From Streptomyces sp. NBRC 110035 (GTDB lineage: Bacteria; Actinomycetota; Actinomycetes; Streptomycetales; Streptomycetaceae): 64,000 nucleotides of DNA. The notes below the pieces were generated by a model. The model was given only the letters and a program-made list of their open reading frames with translations, was not told where the DNA came from and ran no database searches. The DNA is taken from NCBI RefSeq assembly GCF_000829695.1, contig NZ_BBNN01000031.1, positions 106,128 through 170,127 on the forward strand, written 5' to 3'. The position numbers and the translations under genes were made by a program. Positions 26,462-34,742 of this stretch are shown here, in pieces; positions within the stretch are counted from its first letter, which is position 1; every line of letters begins with the position of its first letter.

Positions 26462-27028
26462 GCTTCCGTTCCCCGCCCTCGGCGTCGTCCCGTCCCGTGC
26501 GGCCCGGTGCGTCGGGGCAGGGGGGACCGGCGGCTCCGGCGGTGACGTGCGCCGGGGAAGCCCGAGAGCCTTTGCCGCCGGCTGCCACCTGCCGACCCAT
26601 GGATCAACGCTCAGATGAGTATAGATGTCGTTTTCACTCACGCTGGGCGCACCGGCTCGGCGCACGGCCGGGAGGTGAGGCGCGGGCGGCCGAACGGCCC
26701 CACTGCAGAAGGCGGCCCTGCCCTCCCTCGCGGGACGGCCCGGACCGGGCGGAGGGGCAACCGACTGCACGCTGCGCTTCCTGACGGCGGCGGGGGCAGC
26801 GGTGGCGGACGGGCCGACGGCGCGTTCGGCCCGTGGCGTCCGCCGGGCCCCACGAAAGGCATCGGCGGCTCGCCCTCGTCCCCCTTCGACCGCGGTCACG
26901 CGGAAGCGGTGACACGGCGGCGGAACACTCCGGGCGCGCCGGTCATGGACGCATCAGCGCCTGGCGCCTGCACCGCCCGGGATGTCCCGCACCACCACGT
27001 CACGCGAACGAGCCCGGCCGTGGACCGT
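26462..27028. other. Intergenic boundary between permease operon and biosynthetic cluster
   Basis: No gene is supported. The one AT-rich patch (about 26612-26640) reads GTGAAAACGACATCTATACTC on the minus strand. It is a candidate promoter/operator for the permease operon and shares about 10 of 15 positions with the streptomycete Zur box (TGAAAATnATTTTCA); weak evidence. Confidence 0.3.
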
Positions 27029-28357
27029 TCAGATCCAGCCGTCGGCGTCGGCGTATCCGAGCCGGTCGGCGACCTGGATGGTGGGCGCGTCCAGCGTCTG
27101 CTTGATCAGGTCCGCACGTTCCTGCCAGCGGCCGGCCCGGGGGCGCGCGGTGGCGACCACGGGTGCGATGCCGTGGTGGACCGCGTGCCGGAACCCGTCC
27201 TCCAGCGGGATGCCGAGCCAGTCGCTCAGCCGCTCGAACGACGCGATGCGTCCGTCCGGTCCGCCGATGAGGTCCTCGAACCGCAGGGTGAGGCTGTCGG
27301 TGCGGGTGCGCTCGAGATCGTCCAGGATCGCCTGATGGCTGCTGCGCCACTGGAAGGCGCACACCCGGGGCAGCGGCGCGTCGGTGTACTGCTGCCACCC
27401 CGGCGGCAGGTCGAACTTCCACCACCAGCGGTTGTCCGGACATCGTTCGACGTAGTCGGCGATGGCCAGGGGCACGGTCATCCGCTGGGCGTGGAAACCG
27501 TTGTGCAGCCAGCCGTCGTACATGCCGTTCACCGCGGCGGCCGGGTTGCGCGTCAGGTGCAGGACGCGCAGCCGGGCTTGGGGGAACAGCGCGCGCAGGA
27601 AATCCAGCCGGTAGGCGTTGCTGGGCGTCTTGATCACGAGTGTCTTGTCGCGCAGGTCGGCCGGCTCCGCCCGGCGCCAGGGCCGGGCCAGCACGAAGGG
27701 GGGTTCCTCGACGAGGAGCCGGCCGGGCGCGCGGGGCGAGGGCGTGCCGAACGCCTCGTGGCGCAGCACGTCCCGTGGCAGGTCGTAGTACCAGGGAGAG
27801 ACCGGCACGCCTTGCCGGTGCAGGTCGCGCAGCACGGTCATGGTGACCGCCGCGGGATCCCACGGGGGGATGCCCGGCGGCATGTGACGCACCCGTTCGG
27901 CCACGGTGAGCGGGTTGAACGACAGCTCCGGCCACTGCACGGCGAACCGCCACGCCACGTCGAGGGAGAACTGCTCCGGGTCGGGCAGGTCGGCCACCGT
28001 GCCGATGTCCCGCGCCAGCTCCTCGTCCAGCAGTTCCCGCGCGGCGGGCGTGAGCGCCGCCGCGTGGGACGCGTCGAGCAGGTCCGAGCCGCTGCCGCTG
28101 TCGGGGAAACCCAGCCCGGCCAGCCGCAGGAACGGATTGATCTCCGCCTGGAGGTGGACGAGTGCCCGTGAGGCACGCAGGGTCTCGGTGACCATGCTGG
28201 ACCCTCCGCGCGAGCTGGAGGCGACCACCAGGACGGAGCGGACCTGCGTGGAGAACCGCCGCACGTCGCTGTGGCGCAGGGCGCGCAGCTCCGCAAGCCG
28301 CTCGTGCAGTCTGTGGAGCGTGTCGGACACATCGGTGGCGTGCGCGGGCAGGGTCAT
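27029..28357 (-). CDS. Sulfotransferase-family protein
   Basis: 442 residues. The 5'-phosphosulfate loop is VVASSSRGGSSMVTETL (near residue 45), and a second PAPS-contact region is VIKTPSNAYRLDFLRALFPQ ... LHLTRNPAAAV (about residues 240-275), as in bacterial PAPS-dependent sulfotransferases. It is the last gene of the seven-gene minus-strand sulfo module, 7 nt after the GyrB-methyltransferase fusion. ATG 28357 (MTLPAHATD) is preferred over an earlier in-frame start inside the upstream gene. The acceptor is inferred to be a cluster intermediate. Confidence 0.85.
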   Translation of the reverse strand: MTLPAHATDVSDTLHRLHERLAELRALRHSDVRRFSTQVRSVLVVASSSRGGSSMVTETLRASRALVHLQAEINPFLRLAGLGFPDSGSGSDLLDASHAAALTPAARELLDEELARDIGTVADLPDPEQFSLDVAWRFAVQWPELSFNPLTVAERVRHMPPGIPPWDPAAVTMTVLRDLHRQGVPVSPWYYDLPRDVLRHEAFGTPSPRAPGRLLVEEPPFVLARPWRRAEPADLRDKTLVIKTPSNAYRLDFLRALFPQARLRVLHLTRNPAAAVNGMYDGWLHNGFHAQRMTVPLAIADYVERCPDNRWWWKFDLPPGWQQYTDAPLPRVCAFQWRSSHQAILDDLERTRTDSLTLRFEDLIGGPDGRIASFERLSDWLGIPLEDGFRHAVHHGIAPVVATARPRAGRWQERADLIKQTLDAPTIQVADRLGYADADGWI

Positions 28358-28364
28358 ACGGGTT

Positions 28365-30347
28365 TCACCACGGCTTCCTGAGCGAGTAGACACACCAACG
28401 CCACTGGTCGCGGATGGAGCCGTCGGGCTGGATCTCGAACGGATGCACCTCGCGGACCTCGCGCGGCGCCTCGTAGAACAGCCTCCGGATCTCCTGGCGG
28501 TGCGCGGGCGTCGTCTCGTGGGTGTCGATCCACTGGTCGATGGACTCCCACAGCAGGTACTCCGTCATCCGCACGTCGACGAAGCCCGCGTCGACCAGCA
28601 GGGAACGGAACTCCGCCTCGCGGAACATCTGGTACAGCAGGGGCTGCTTCTTCTTGAACACGCGGTACATCCAGAAGGCGTCCTCGTCGGCGAACGGGAC
28701 GATCTGGCCGACGATGAACTGCCCGCCGGGCCGCAGCACGCGGAAGATCTCCGACACCGGGCGCTCGGGCTGGGGCAGCAGGTGCAGCACCTCGCGGGTG
28801 ACCACGAGATCGAAGGACGCCTCGGGATAGGGCAGGTCGTAGACGGTGCCCTGGTCCACGCGGTCCAGCCGGGTCGAGGCCAGCGCGACCATCTCCGGGG
28901 TGAGGTCCAGGCCGATCATCTCCCCGACCCTGCCCTTGAACGAGGCACCGACGACGCCGCTGCCGCAGCAGACGTCGAGCATGCGGGCGTCCGCCGGCAC
29001 GTCGCACATCTCGGCGTGCTTGGCGAGCAGTTCCTCGTCGGTCAGCCAGGTGCACGAGTCGTGCCAGTTCTTCGACCGGATGCCGAACTGCCGCTGGTAG
29101 ACGCCGTAGTCGATGTCCAGCTCGCGCCGCTGGTGGCGGGCGGTGCGGCTGGCGAGGCGGGCGGCGAGCCGGGCCCGTGTGGCGTCCAGGGCGCGGGCCA
29201 CCACGCGGTGGCCGAAGCCCTCGTCCGCCTCCATGATCCGGGTGAATCCGGCATCCACGACGTCCTGGACGAGTTTGCTGACCTCGGGGTTCTGCAGCCG
29301 TTTCTTGGTCTGTCCGTCGAACTTGGGGCTGACCATCCGCAGGGAGACCACCGCGGTGAGCCCTTCGAGGATGTCGACCGTGGTGATCCGCTCGCCGGTG
29401 CGGGTGTCCAGCAGGTGGTGGGCCGTGGCGTACCGGTTGATCACCGCGGCGAGGGCGGCCCGGATGCCGTCCACGTGGGCGCCGCCCTGGTCGGTGCGGA
29501 CCCCGTTGACGAAGCTGCGCAGTTCCTCGGTGTAGCCCTCGGTCCACTGGAAGGCGAGGTCGAACGAGACCGTCTCGCCGGTGTGGGACACCACCACCGG
29601 CTCGGGGTGGACGGCGAGGGCGTCGGTGTTGAGGTGGGCGAGGAAGGCCCGTACCCCGCCGTCGAAGCTGTACTCGGCCACCGTGCCGCTGCGCTCGTCC
29701 ACCAGCCGGGCGGTGAGCCCGCTGTGCAGGAACGCGATCTCCTGGAGCCGCTCGCCGATGATCCGCGCGGAGAAGTCACAGGTGTCGAAGATCTCCGGAT
29801 CGGGGCGGAAGGTGATGGTGGTGCCCCGGCGCTCCGTGGTGCCGACGTCGGTCAGTTCGGTGCGCGCCTCGCCCCGGACGTACTCCTGGGTGTGGTGGAC
29901 CCCGTCGCGGCGGATGTCCACGCGCAGCGAGCGGGCCAGGGCATTGACGCAGGACAGACCGACGCCGTGCAGACCGGCGGAGTGGACGTAGGAGCTGCCG
30001 CCGAACTTTCCGCCGGCGTGCAGCGTGGTGAGCACCACCTCGCAGGCGGGCCGGCCGGTGTCCGGGTGGGGGTCGACCGGGATGCCCCGGCCGTCGTCCT
30101 CGACGGCGCAGGAGCCGTCCGCGCGCAGCGTCACCGACAGCGCACGGCAGTGGCCGGCCTCGTACTCGTCCACGGCGTTGTCGAGCAGTTCGTACACCAG
30201 GTGGTGCAGACCGTCCGCGTCGGTGGAGCCGATGTACATGGAGGGGTTGCGGCGTACGGCCTGCAGGCCGGAGAACACCACGATGGCGGAGGCGTCGTAC
30301 TGCAGGTCCGCCGCCGGCGGGGCGGCGGCGAGAAGGTCGTCAGTCAT
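28365..30347 (-). CDS. GyrB-type ATPase/transducer fused to a class I SAM methyltransferase
   Basis: 660 residues. Residues 1-390 are a type IIA topoisomerase B-subunit head: ELLDNAVDEYEAG (Bergerat fold), DDGRGIPVDPHPDTG, LHAGGKFGGSSY and GLHGVGLSCVNAL, then the transducer with QGGAHVDG and the switch-lysine loop GQTKKRLQNPEV near 343. The TOPRIM and gyrase tail domains are absent. Instead, from about residue 430, there is a class I methyltransferase (MLDVCCGSGVVG, GLDLTPEM, FDLVVTREVLHLL). ATG 30347 overlaps the ferritin-like stop by 8 nt. It cannot cut or reseal DNA; an ATP- or nucleotide-analog-binding head driving or gating a methyl transfer is inference. Confidence 0.9.
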   Translation of the reverse strand: MTDDLLAAAPPAADLQYDASAIVVFSGLQAVRRNPSMYIGSTDADGLHHLVYELLDNAVDEYEAGHCRALSVTLRADGSCAVEDDGRGIPVDPHPDTGRPACEVVLTTLHAGGKFGGSSYVHSAGLHGVGLSCVNALARSLRVDIRRDGVHHTQEYVRGEARTELTDVGTTERRGTTITFRPDPEIFDTCDFSARIIGERLQEIAFLHSGLTARLVDERSGTVAEYSFDGGVRAFLAHLNTDALAVHPEPVVVSHTGETVSFDLAFQWTEGYTEELRSFVNGVRTDQGGAHVDGIRAALAAVINRYATAHHLLDTRTGERITTVDILEGLTAVVSLRMVSPKFDGQTKKRLQNPEVSKLVQDVVDAGFTRIMEADEGFGHRVVARALDATRARLAARLASRTARHQRRELDIDYGVYQRQFGIRSKNWHDSCTWLTDEELLAKHAEMCDVPADARMLDVCCGSGVVGASFKGRVGEMIGLDLTPEMVALASTRLDRVDQGTVYDLPYPEASFDLVVTREVLHLLPQPERPVSEIFRVLRPGGQFIVGQIVPFADEDAFWMYRVFKKKQPLLYQMFREAEFRSLLVDAGFVDVRMTEYLLWESIDQWIDTHETTPAHRQEIRRLFYEAPREVREVHPFEIQPDGSIRDQWRWCVYSLRKPW

Positions 30348-30807
30348 CGGTCGCTCCGTGGGGCGTCGGAAGGGGGGCCGTGCCCGAGGTACCCGTCAGA
30401 TTCGTCAGCGCCATGTCGAACCGGGCGGTGTGCCGCTTCTTCAGCGCGGTCAGGGTGGTGAGCCAGCTGGCCACGTCGGCGTGGCCCTCCGCGTGGGCGG
30501 AGGTGGCCAGCCTCGGATACAGCTCGCCGGCGTCCTGGAGCGCGCCGACCACCGCGGAGGCCACGTTCAGCGGCGTGTCCCCGATGTCGCTCCGTTGGCC
30601 GGGGGCGGTGGCGTCGCGGAGCACGTCCAGATGGCCGTGGACGACGCAGCGGGTGCTCTCGGCCAGCTCCGTGAAGAGCTGGCCGATCTCGGTGTGGCCC
30701 TCGACCTCGGCGATCTGGGCGAAGTAGGTGTATCGCAGGGCGGCCGTCGCCTCCGCCGCGATGGCCGACCGGAGGTCGGCGGCGAGACCGTCACTCAGAT
30801 GCGCCAT
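30340..30807 (-). CDS. Ferritin-like/rubrerythrin-type four-helix protein
   Basis: 155 residues, predicted four helices. Helix 1-2 (AIAAEATAALRYTYFAQIAE ... FTELAESTRCVVHGHL) and helix 3-4 (AGELYPRLATSAHAEGHADVA ... LKKRHTARF) follow the rubrerythrin pattern. Two of the usual diiron positions look substituted: Thr where E-R-x-H is expected, and Lys where the last helix normally has Glu before His. Metal content is therefore doubtful. CGGAG precedes ATG 30807. Placed between two SAM-enzyme genes, it may be an oxidase-like partner or carrier (inference). Confidence 0.75.
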   Translation of the reverse strand: MAHLSDGLAADLRSAIAAEATAALRYTYFAQIAEVEGHTEIGQLFTELAESTRCVVHGHLDVLRDATAPGQRSDIGDTPLNVASAVVGALQDAGELYPRLATSAHAEGHADVASWLTTLTALKKRHTARFDMALTNLTGTSGTAPLPTPHGATDD

Positions 30808-30843
30808 GGATCTCCGTACCTTGTCGGGCGGCCCGGGGGCCGG

Positions 30844-30879
30844 ATGTGGTCCGTGTGGTTCATGTGGTTCATGTGGTCC
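30844..30879. repeat. Four 9-bp tandem repeats (RTGTGGTYC) in the ferritin/methyltransferase gap
   Basis: ATGTGGTCC, GTGTGGTTC, ATGTGGTTC and ATGTGGTCC follow each other without a break, starting 37 bp upstream of the ferritin-like ATG. The surrounding 295-nt gap (30808-31102) is the only sizeable gap in the sulfo operon, so an internal promoter with direct-repeat operator is possible. No other feature is seen. Confidence 0.6.
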
Positions 30880-31102
30880 GTGCGTTTTCCTGTGAGGCCC
30901 CCGGTGTGGTCCCCGCACGGCGGCGTTCCCGTTCTCCCGGATGCCGGGAGCGACGGGTACGGCGCCGCGGGGCCGCAGCCGGGGGACGGCCGCGGAACAT
31001 ACCGGTCGGATCGCCGGCCCCGCCCCCGTCACGCGCGGGAGTGCGAGGACCGGGCCGCACCGTGTGGAAGGGCAGCGGCAGGCGGGACGTGCGCACGACG
31101 CC

Positions 31103-31867
31103 CTAGGACGCCGCCGGGGCGGGCGGTTTGGTCCCGGCCGCCAGGATGAACAGCATGTGGTCGACGAACCGGCCGTCGGCCTCGCGGACGGCGTGCAGGG
31201 CACGGAACCCGGCCGAGGCCCCTCGGTAGACCGCGCGGATCGCCTCCCGGCGCTCCTCCTCGATGGCGCCGTTGTCCGACCAGACGTCGACGTCCTCCAC
31301 GGACACGTACGAACGGGTCTCCTGCCGGTCGCAGCCCGCTTTGCGGAGCAGATCGCCCAGGTCGGCGGGGAGGAAGAAGTGCCTGCGCACGGGGTTGCGC
31401 AGCCGCAGGATCTCGAAGTACTCGTCGCGGTCCCGCTCGTCGTACGCGCACAGGTTGATGATCACGACGCGGCCGCCGGGCCGCACCACCCGGACCATCT
31501 CCTCCACCGCCGCGGGCAGGTCCATGAACTGCACGCCCTGGCGGCACACGACCAGGTCGAACTCGTCGTCCTCGAAGGGCAGGTTCTCGGCCGGTGCCAC
31601 GACCAGCCGGCTGAGGTGCGGTTTTGCCTGGTCGGCCATCTCCTCGGTGACGTCGACCCCGACCACCTCGGCGACCCGCCCGGTGAAGAGGCGGGACACC
31701 AGTCCGGTGCCGCAGGCCACGTCGAGCACCCGGTCCTCCGGCCGGGGCGCGGTCATGTCCAGCAGGACGTCGCCTAGTTCACTGTCGGTGCACCAGGAAC
31801 TCGACCGGTCGTAGGTGGCGGCCCGCAGGGCGAAGTGGTGGGTGACATCGTGCCGGCTGATCGTCAA
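31103..31867 (-). CDS. Class I SAM-dependent methyltransferase
   Basis: 254 residues. Motif I VLDVACGTGLVSRLF, acidic loop VGVDVTEEM, motif II FDLVVCRQGVQFM, then VRPGGRVVIINL. It is clearly related to the methyltransferase half of the GyrB fusion (shared W-x-T-D-x-E-L start and spacing), so the two arose by duplication. A TTG start at 31867 is chosen because TTGGAG sits five bases upstream and no ATG/GTG fits. The acceptor is unknown; O- or N-methylation of the cluster product, or a non-methylating SAM role, is possible. Confidence 0.87.
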   Translation of the reverse strand: MTISRHDVTHHFALRAATYDRSSSWCTDSELGDVLLDMTAPRPEDRVLDVACGTGLVSRLFTGRVAEVVGVDVTEEMADQAKPHLSRLVVAPAENLPFEDDEFDLVVCRQGVQFMDLPAAVEEMVRVVRPGGRVVIINLCAYDERDRDEYFEILRLRNPVRRHFFLPADLGDLLRKAGCDRQETRSYVSVEDVDVWSDNGAIEEERREAIRAVYRGASAGFRALHAVREADGRFVDHMLFILAAGTKPPAPAAS

Positions 31868-31956
31868 CGCGACTCCAAGCGGTCGACTCGTGGTGGCTCT
31901 CCCCGTGCACGGTCGAGGCGGGGGCAGAACCGGGGAGGGGCAGGCGCGGGCCGGTC

Positions 31957-33033
31957 TCAGAGCGGTTCGCGCCGCGCGGCGGGGGCGGTGCGGTGCACGG
32001 GTGCCCGGAGCCCGCCGCGCATCCGGGCCTTCACCCGCAGCCACCGGACGTAGGCGTCCCGGCGGAGCCGGGCGCGGTGGTTGCCGTCCTCGCGCATCGA
32101 GCGGTACTCGATGCCGGCGCGCAGCCACGCCGAACGCAGCGCGAGCTCCGTCCGACCCGGATCGGGGACGGCAGCGGCCCGCGCGTCGACGGGATAGCCG
32201 AGCGACTGTTTCACCGGTCCGGTCGCCTTGTCCACCCACAGGCGTTCGCGGGTGCTCAGACCGCGCCGGCCGGCTCCGATCCGGTCGGTGGTGACCGGTT
32301 GGCCCGCTCTGCGCCACGCGTCGGCGAGAGCGGCCGTCTGCCGTGCGGCGGCGGACGTGTGGTGCCGCAGCATGTCCGGCTCCGGTTTCTCCCCGAGGAA
32401 GTCGCAGAGCCTGCCGATCTCCTCCTGCGGACGCGAGACCAGGTCCTCGTAGCGCAGCAGGTGCACCACGCCCGGACCGTGGGCGTCGAGCGCGGCGCGC
32501 GCCGTCTCCTGCTGCGCGCGCCACAGTTGGGCCATCCGGTACGGGTGGCTTGGCCCGAAGACCGCGTGCTTCGCCGAGGAGGCGACGTCGCACGGGTCCC
32601 GGACCAGCCAGACGAACCGGGCGTCGGGGAAGACCTCCAGCACGTCCGCGACATGGGCGACCATGAACGTGCTCTTGCATCCCCAGCGCGCCTTGCCCGT
32701 GGCGGCCCTGTGCTGCTCGTAGATCGCCGCGACGATCCCGAACAGCCCTGGCCCGGCCGGCTCGGCGACGATCCGGCCGGCACGGACCGGGTGCGGCCAC
32801 GGGTGGATGTGCCGGTGCAGCAGGCCGAGGGCGTCACCCACGGCCCGCGCACGGTTGTGTGCCCCTGCCAGGTCCCCGTAGGAACCGGCGAGTGGAGCGA
32901 GGTACCTCATGAAGTGCGGCGGGTGCGGAACGGTGATCCGTGAGTGCGACTCCAGGATGAGCCGCAGCAGGTTCGATCCGGACCGCTCGGTGCCGATGAT
33001 CAGGACGGGGCTCTCGGCTCCGGGTGCCGTCAT
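31957..33033 (-). CDS. Sulfotransferase (PAPS-dependent type)
   Basis: 358 residues. The N-terminal phosphosulfate loop is LIIGTERSGSNLLRLILESH, the usual first motif of bacterial sulfotransferases. WGCKSTFMVAHVADVLEVFP and FVWLVRDPCDVASS form the second PAPS-contact motif with the Arg/Ser pair. ATG 33033 overlaps the radical-SAM stop by 4 nt (ATGA), showing a tight operon. Distinct in sequence from the other sulfotransferase in the module, so two different acceptors or steps are likely. Confidence 0.9.
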   Translation of the reverse strand: MTAPGAESPVLIIGTERSGSNLLRLILESHSRITVPHPPHFMRYLAPLAGSYGDLAGAHNRARAVGDALGLLHRHIHPWPHPVRAGRIVAEPAGPGLFGIVAAIYEQHRAATGKARWGCKSTFMVAHVADVLEVFPDARFVWLVRDPCDVASSAKHAVFGPSHPYRMAQLWRAQQETARAALDAHGPGVVHLLRYEDLVSRPQEEIGRLCDFLGEKPEPDMLRHHTSAAARQTAALADAWRRAGQPVTTDRIGAGRRGLSTRERLWVDKATGPVKQSLGYPVDARAAAVPDPGRTELALRSAWLRAGIEYRSMREDGNHRARLRRDAYVRWLRVKARMRGGLRAPVHRTAPAARREPL

Positions 33034-34706
33034 GCCTCACCGACGGTGGTCAGCTTCTCCATCCGCTTGGCACCGCACTCCATCAGGCTGCTGCCCGCCG
33101 CCGCGACCTCCGGGTCGGCGCACTTGTCGAGGGTGAACCGGTCTGATCCGGGGGCCAGCGGGCCGGCCGCGGAGCTGAACTCGCTCCGCCACTTCGTGCC
33201 GGCGTAGTCGGTGGAGCGCGCCTGACCGTCGTCGGGCTGCGGGTGGAAGTACTGGAAGCCCTCGGGGAAGTGGCGGAACTCCATGACCGGGCCGGGCTGG
33301 TAGGCGTCGTAGATGCGCTTGTACGCGTCCCGGCAGACCTGCTCCGGCAGACCGCTGACGTTGAGGAACTCGTCCTCGTGCAGGGCCTGTTCGACGGAGA
33401 GCCAGTTGAGGTGGTCGATCTCGGAGCGGATCAGGCCCGAGCCGATCGCCTGCTTGTAGACGGTGGTGCCGGGCATGGCCGAGAGGTACTTCACACGTGT
33501 CACGTGGTTGTAGGTCTCGGCGAACTCGACCATGTGGTTGAGCGATTCCTCGCTCTCGTTGGGCAGGCCCACGATGAGCAGGGAGCCGAACCGCACCCCG
33601 GCGTCGAACGTGGTGCGCATCGCCCGCACGGTCAGGTTCTCGCTGCTGCCCTTGCGCGCCTCGCGCAGCACGTCGGTGCCGAGCGACTCCACACCGTAGA
33701 GGATGATGTCGCAGCCGGAGTCGCGCATGGCATTGATCCTGGGGACGTCCATGTCGGCGCAGCGGGTCAGGCAGGTCCAGCGGATGTCGTGGTCCTTGAT
33801 GACGTCGCAGATCTCGAGGGTCTGTTTGCGGTGCGAGCTGAACGTCAGGTCGACGAAGAAGCAGAAGTCGATCCCGTACTGGCTCTTGAGCCAGTCCATG
33901 TCCCGGTCCATCTTCTCCGGTGACTTCGCCCTGACCTGGGGAGTCGTGCGGTAGCAGAAGGAGCAGTCCATCTTGCAGCCGCGGCTGTAGGAGGAGATGA
34001 TCTGCGGCTGCATGCCCATCGGGCTGTGGTACTGGGGCCACAGGTCGAGCCGCATCCTCGGCAGCGCGTCGAGGTCCATCATCTGGCCCCGCGGCCGGGT
34101 GCGCTTCGGCTCGCCCTCCGGGGTGCGGTAGCAGATGCCGCGGATGTTGGGCAGATCGCGGGACCACTTGCCGGCGGTGTAGCTCTCCATCAGTTCCAGG
34201 ATGGTGAGTTCGCCCTCGCTGATGACGACGACGTCCGCGTCGGTGTTCTTCATGAACACGTGCGGCACGGAGGTGGCGAGCGAGCCGCCGACGATGATGG
34301 GCATGTCCGGCGCCGACTCCCGCACCTTCGCCATCAGTTCGCGGCAGAAGGGGAAGTTGTCCTCGAAGGTGCACACCCCCAGTACATCGGTGTCGCCGAT
34401 GATCTGGTCGTACGCCGTCTTGAGCGGGTCGAGGTCGTACCGGACGTCGATGATCTTCACCGGGTAGCCGGCGTTGAACAGCACCGTGGAGATGTAGCTG
34501 GCGCCCTCGTAGGGCGAGGTGAGGAAGAATTCCCAGCCGCGCGGCATGGTGAAGGGTGACGGGCCTACGACGAGCGTGAAGCGCGGCTTCGACGGATCGG
34601 TCGGGACCGGCTCCGCGTCCTGTTCCCGCATCTGGTTCATGAAGTGGTGGTCAACCAGTTCATCGGCATTCGCGTACAGTTCAAGAGCAAGGGATTTGGG
34701 CGCCAC
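33030..34706 (-). CDS. Cobalamin-binding-domain radical SAM enzyme (class B type)
   Basis: 558 residues. An N-terminal B12-binding-like Rossmann domain (about residues 65-190; YISTVLFNAGYPVKIIDV, VGGSLATSVPHVFMKN) is followed by the radical SAM core with SRGCKMDCSFC (Cx3Cx2C near residue 243) and GVESLGTDVLREARKG. The C-terminal ~130 residues are uncharacterised. Class B enzymes methylate unactivated carbons or do other radical chemistry. It follows the StrR-like regulator by 36 nt. Radical SAM enzymes occur in sulfamoyl-nucleoside clusters; the reaction here is not known. Confidence 0.92.
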   Translation of the reverse strand: MAPKSLALELYANADELVDHHFMNQMREQDAEPVPTDPSKPRFTLVVGPSPFTMPRGWEFFLTSPYEGASYISTVLFNAGYPVKIIDVRYDLDPLKTAYDQIIGDTDVLGVCTFEDNFPFCRELMAKVRESAPDMPIIVGGSLATSVPHVFMKNTDADVVVISEGELTILELMESYTAGKWSRDLPNIRGICYRTPEGEPKRTRPRGQMMDLDALPRMRLDLWPQYHSPMGMQPQIISSYSRGCKMDCSFCYRTTPQVRAKSPEKMDRDMDWLKSQYGIDFCFFVDLTFSSHRKQTLEICDVIKDHDIRWTCLTRCADMDVPRINAMRDSGCDIILYGVESLGTDVLREARKGSSENLTVRAMRTTFDAGVRFGSLLIVGLPNESEESLNHMVEFAETYNHVTRVKYLSAMPGTTVYKQAIGSGLIRSEIDHLNWLSVEQALHEDEFLNVSGLPEQVCRDAYKRIYDAYQPGPVMEFRHFPEGFQYFHPQPDDGQARSTDYAGTKWRSEFSSAAGPLAPGSDRFTLDKCADPEVAAAGSSLMECGAKRMEKLTTVGEA

Positions 34707-34742
34707 AGGACACTCCTTCTTCGGCAGGCTTTCCTTGCGTGT

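Noticed and set aside
26462..26640. Extended permease starting at GTG near 26640
   Set aside because: It adds a Pro/Arg-rich tail, and the region looks like promoter DNA.
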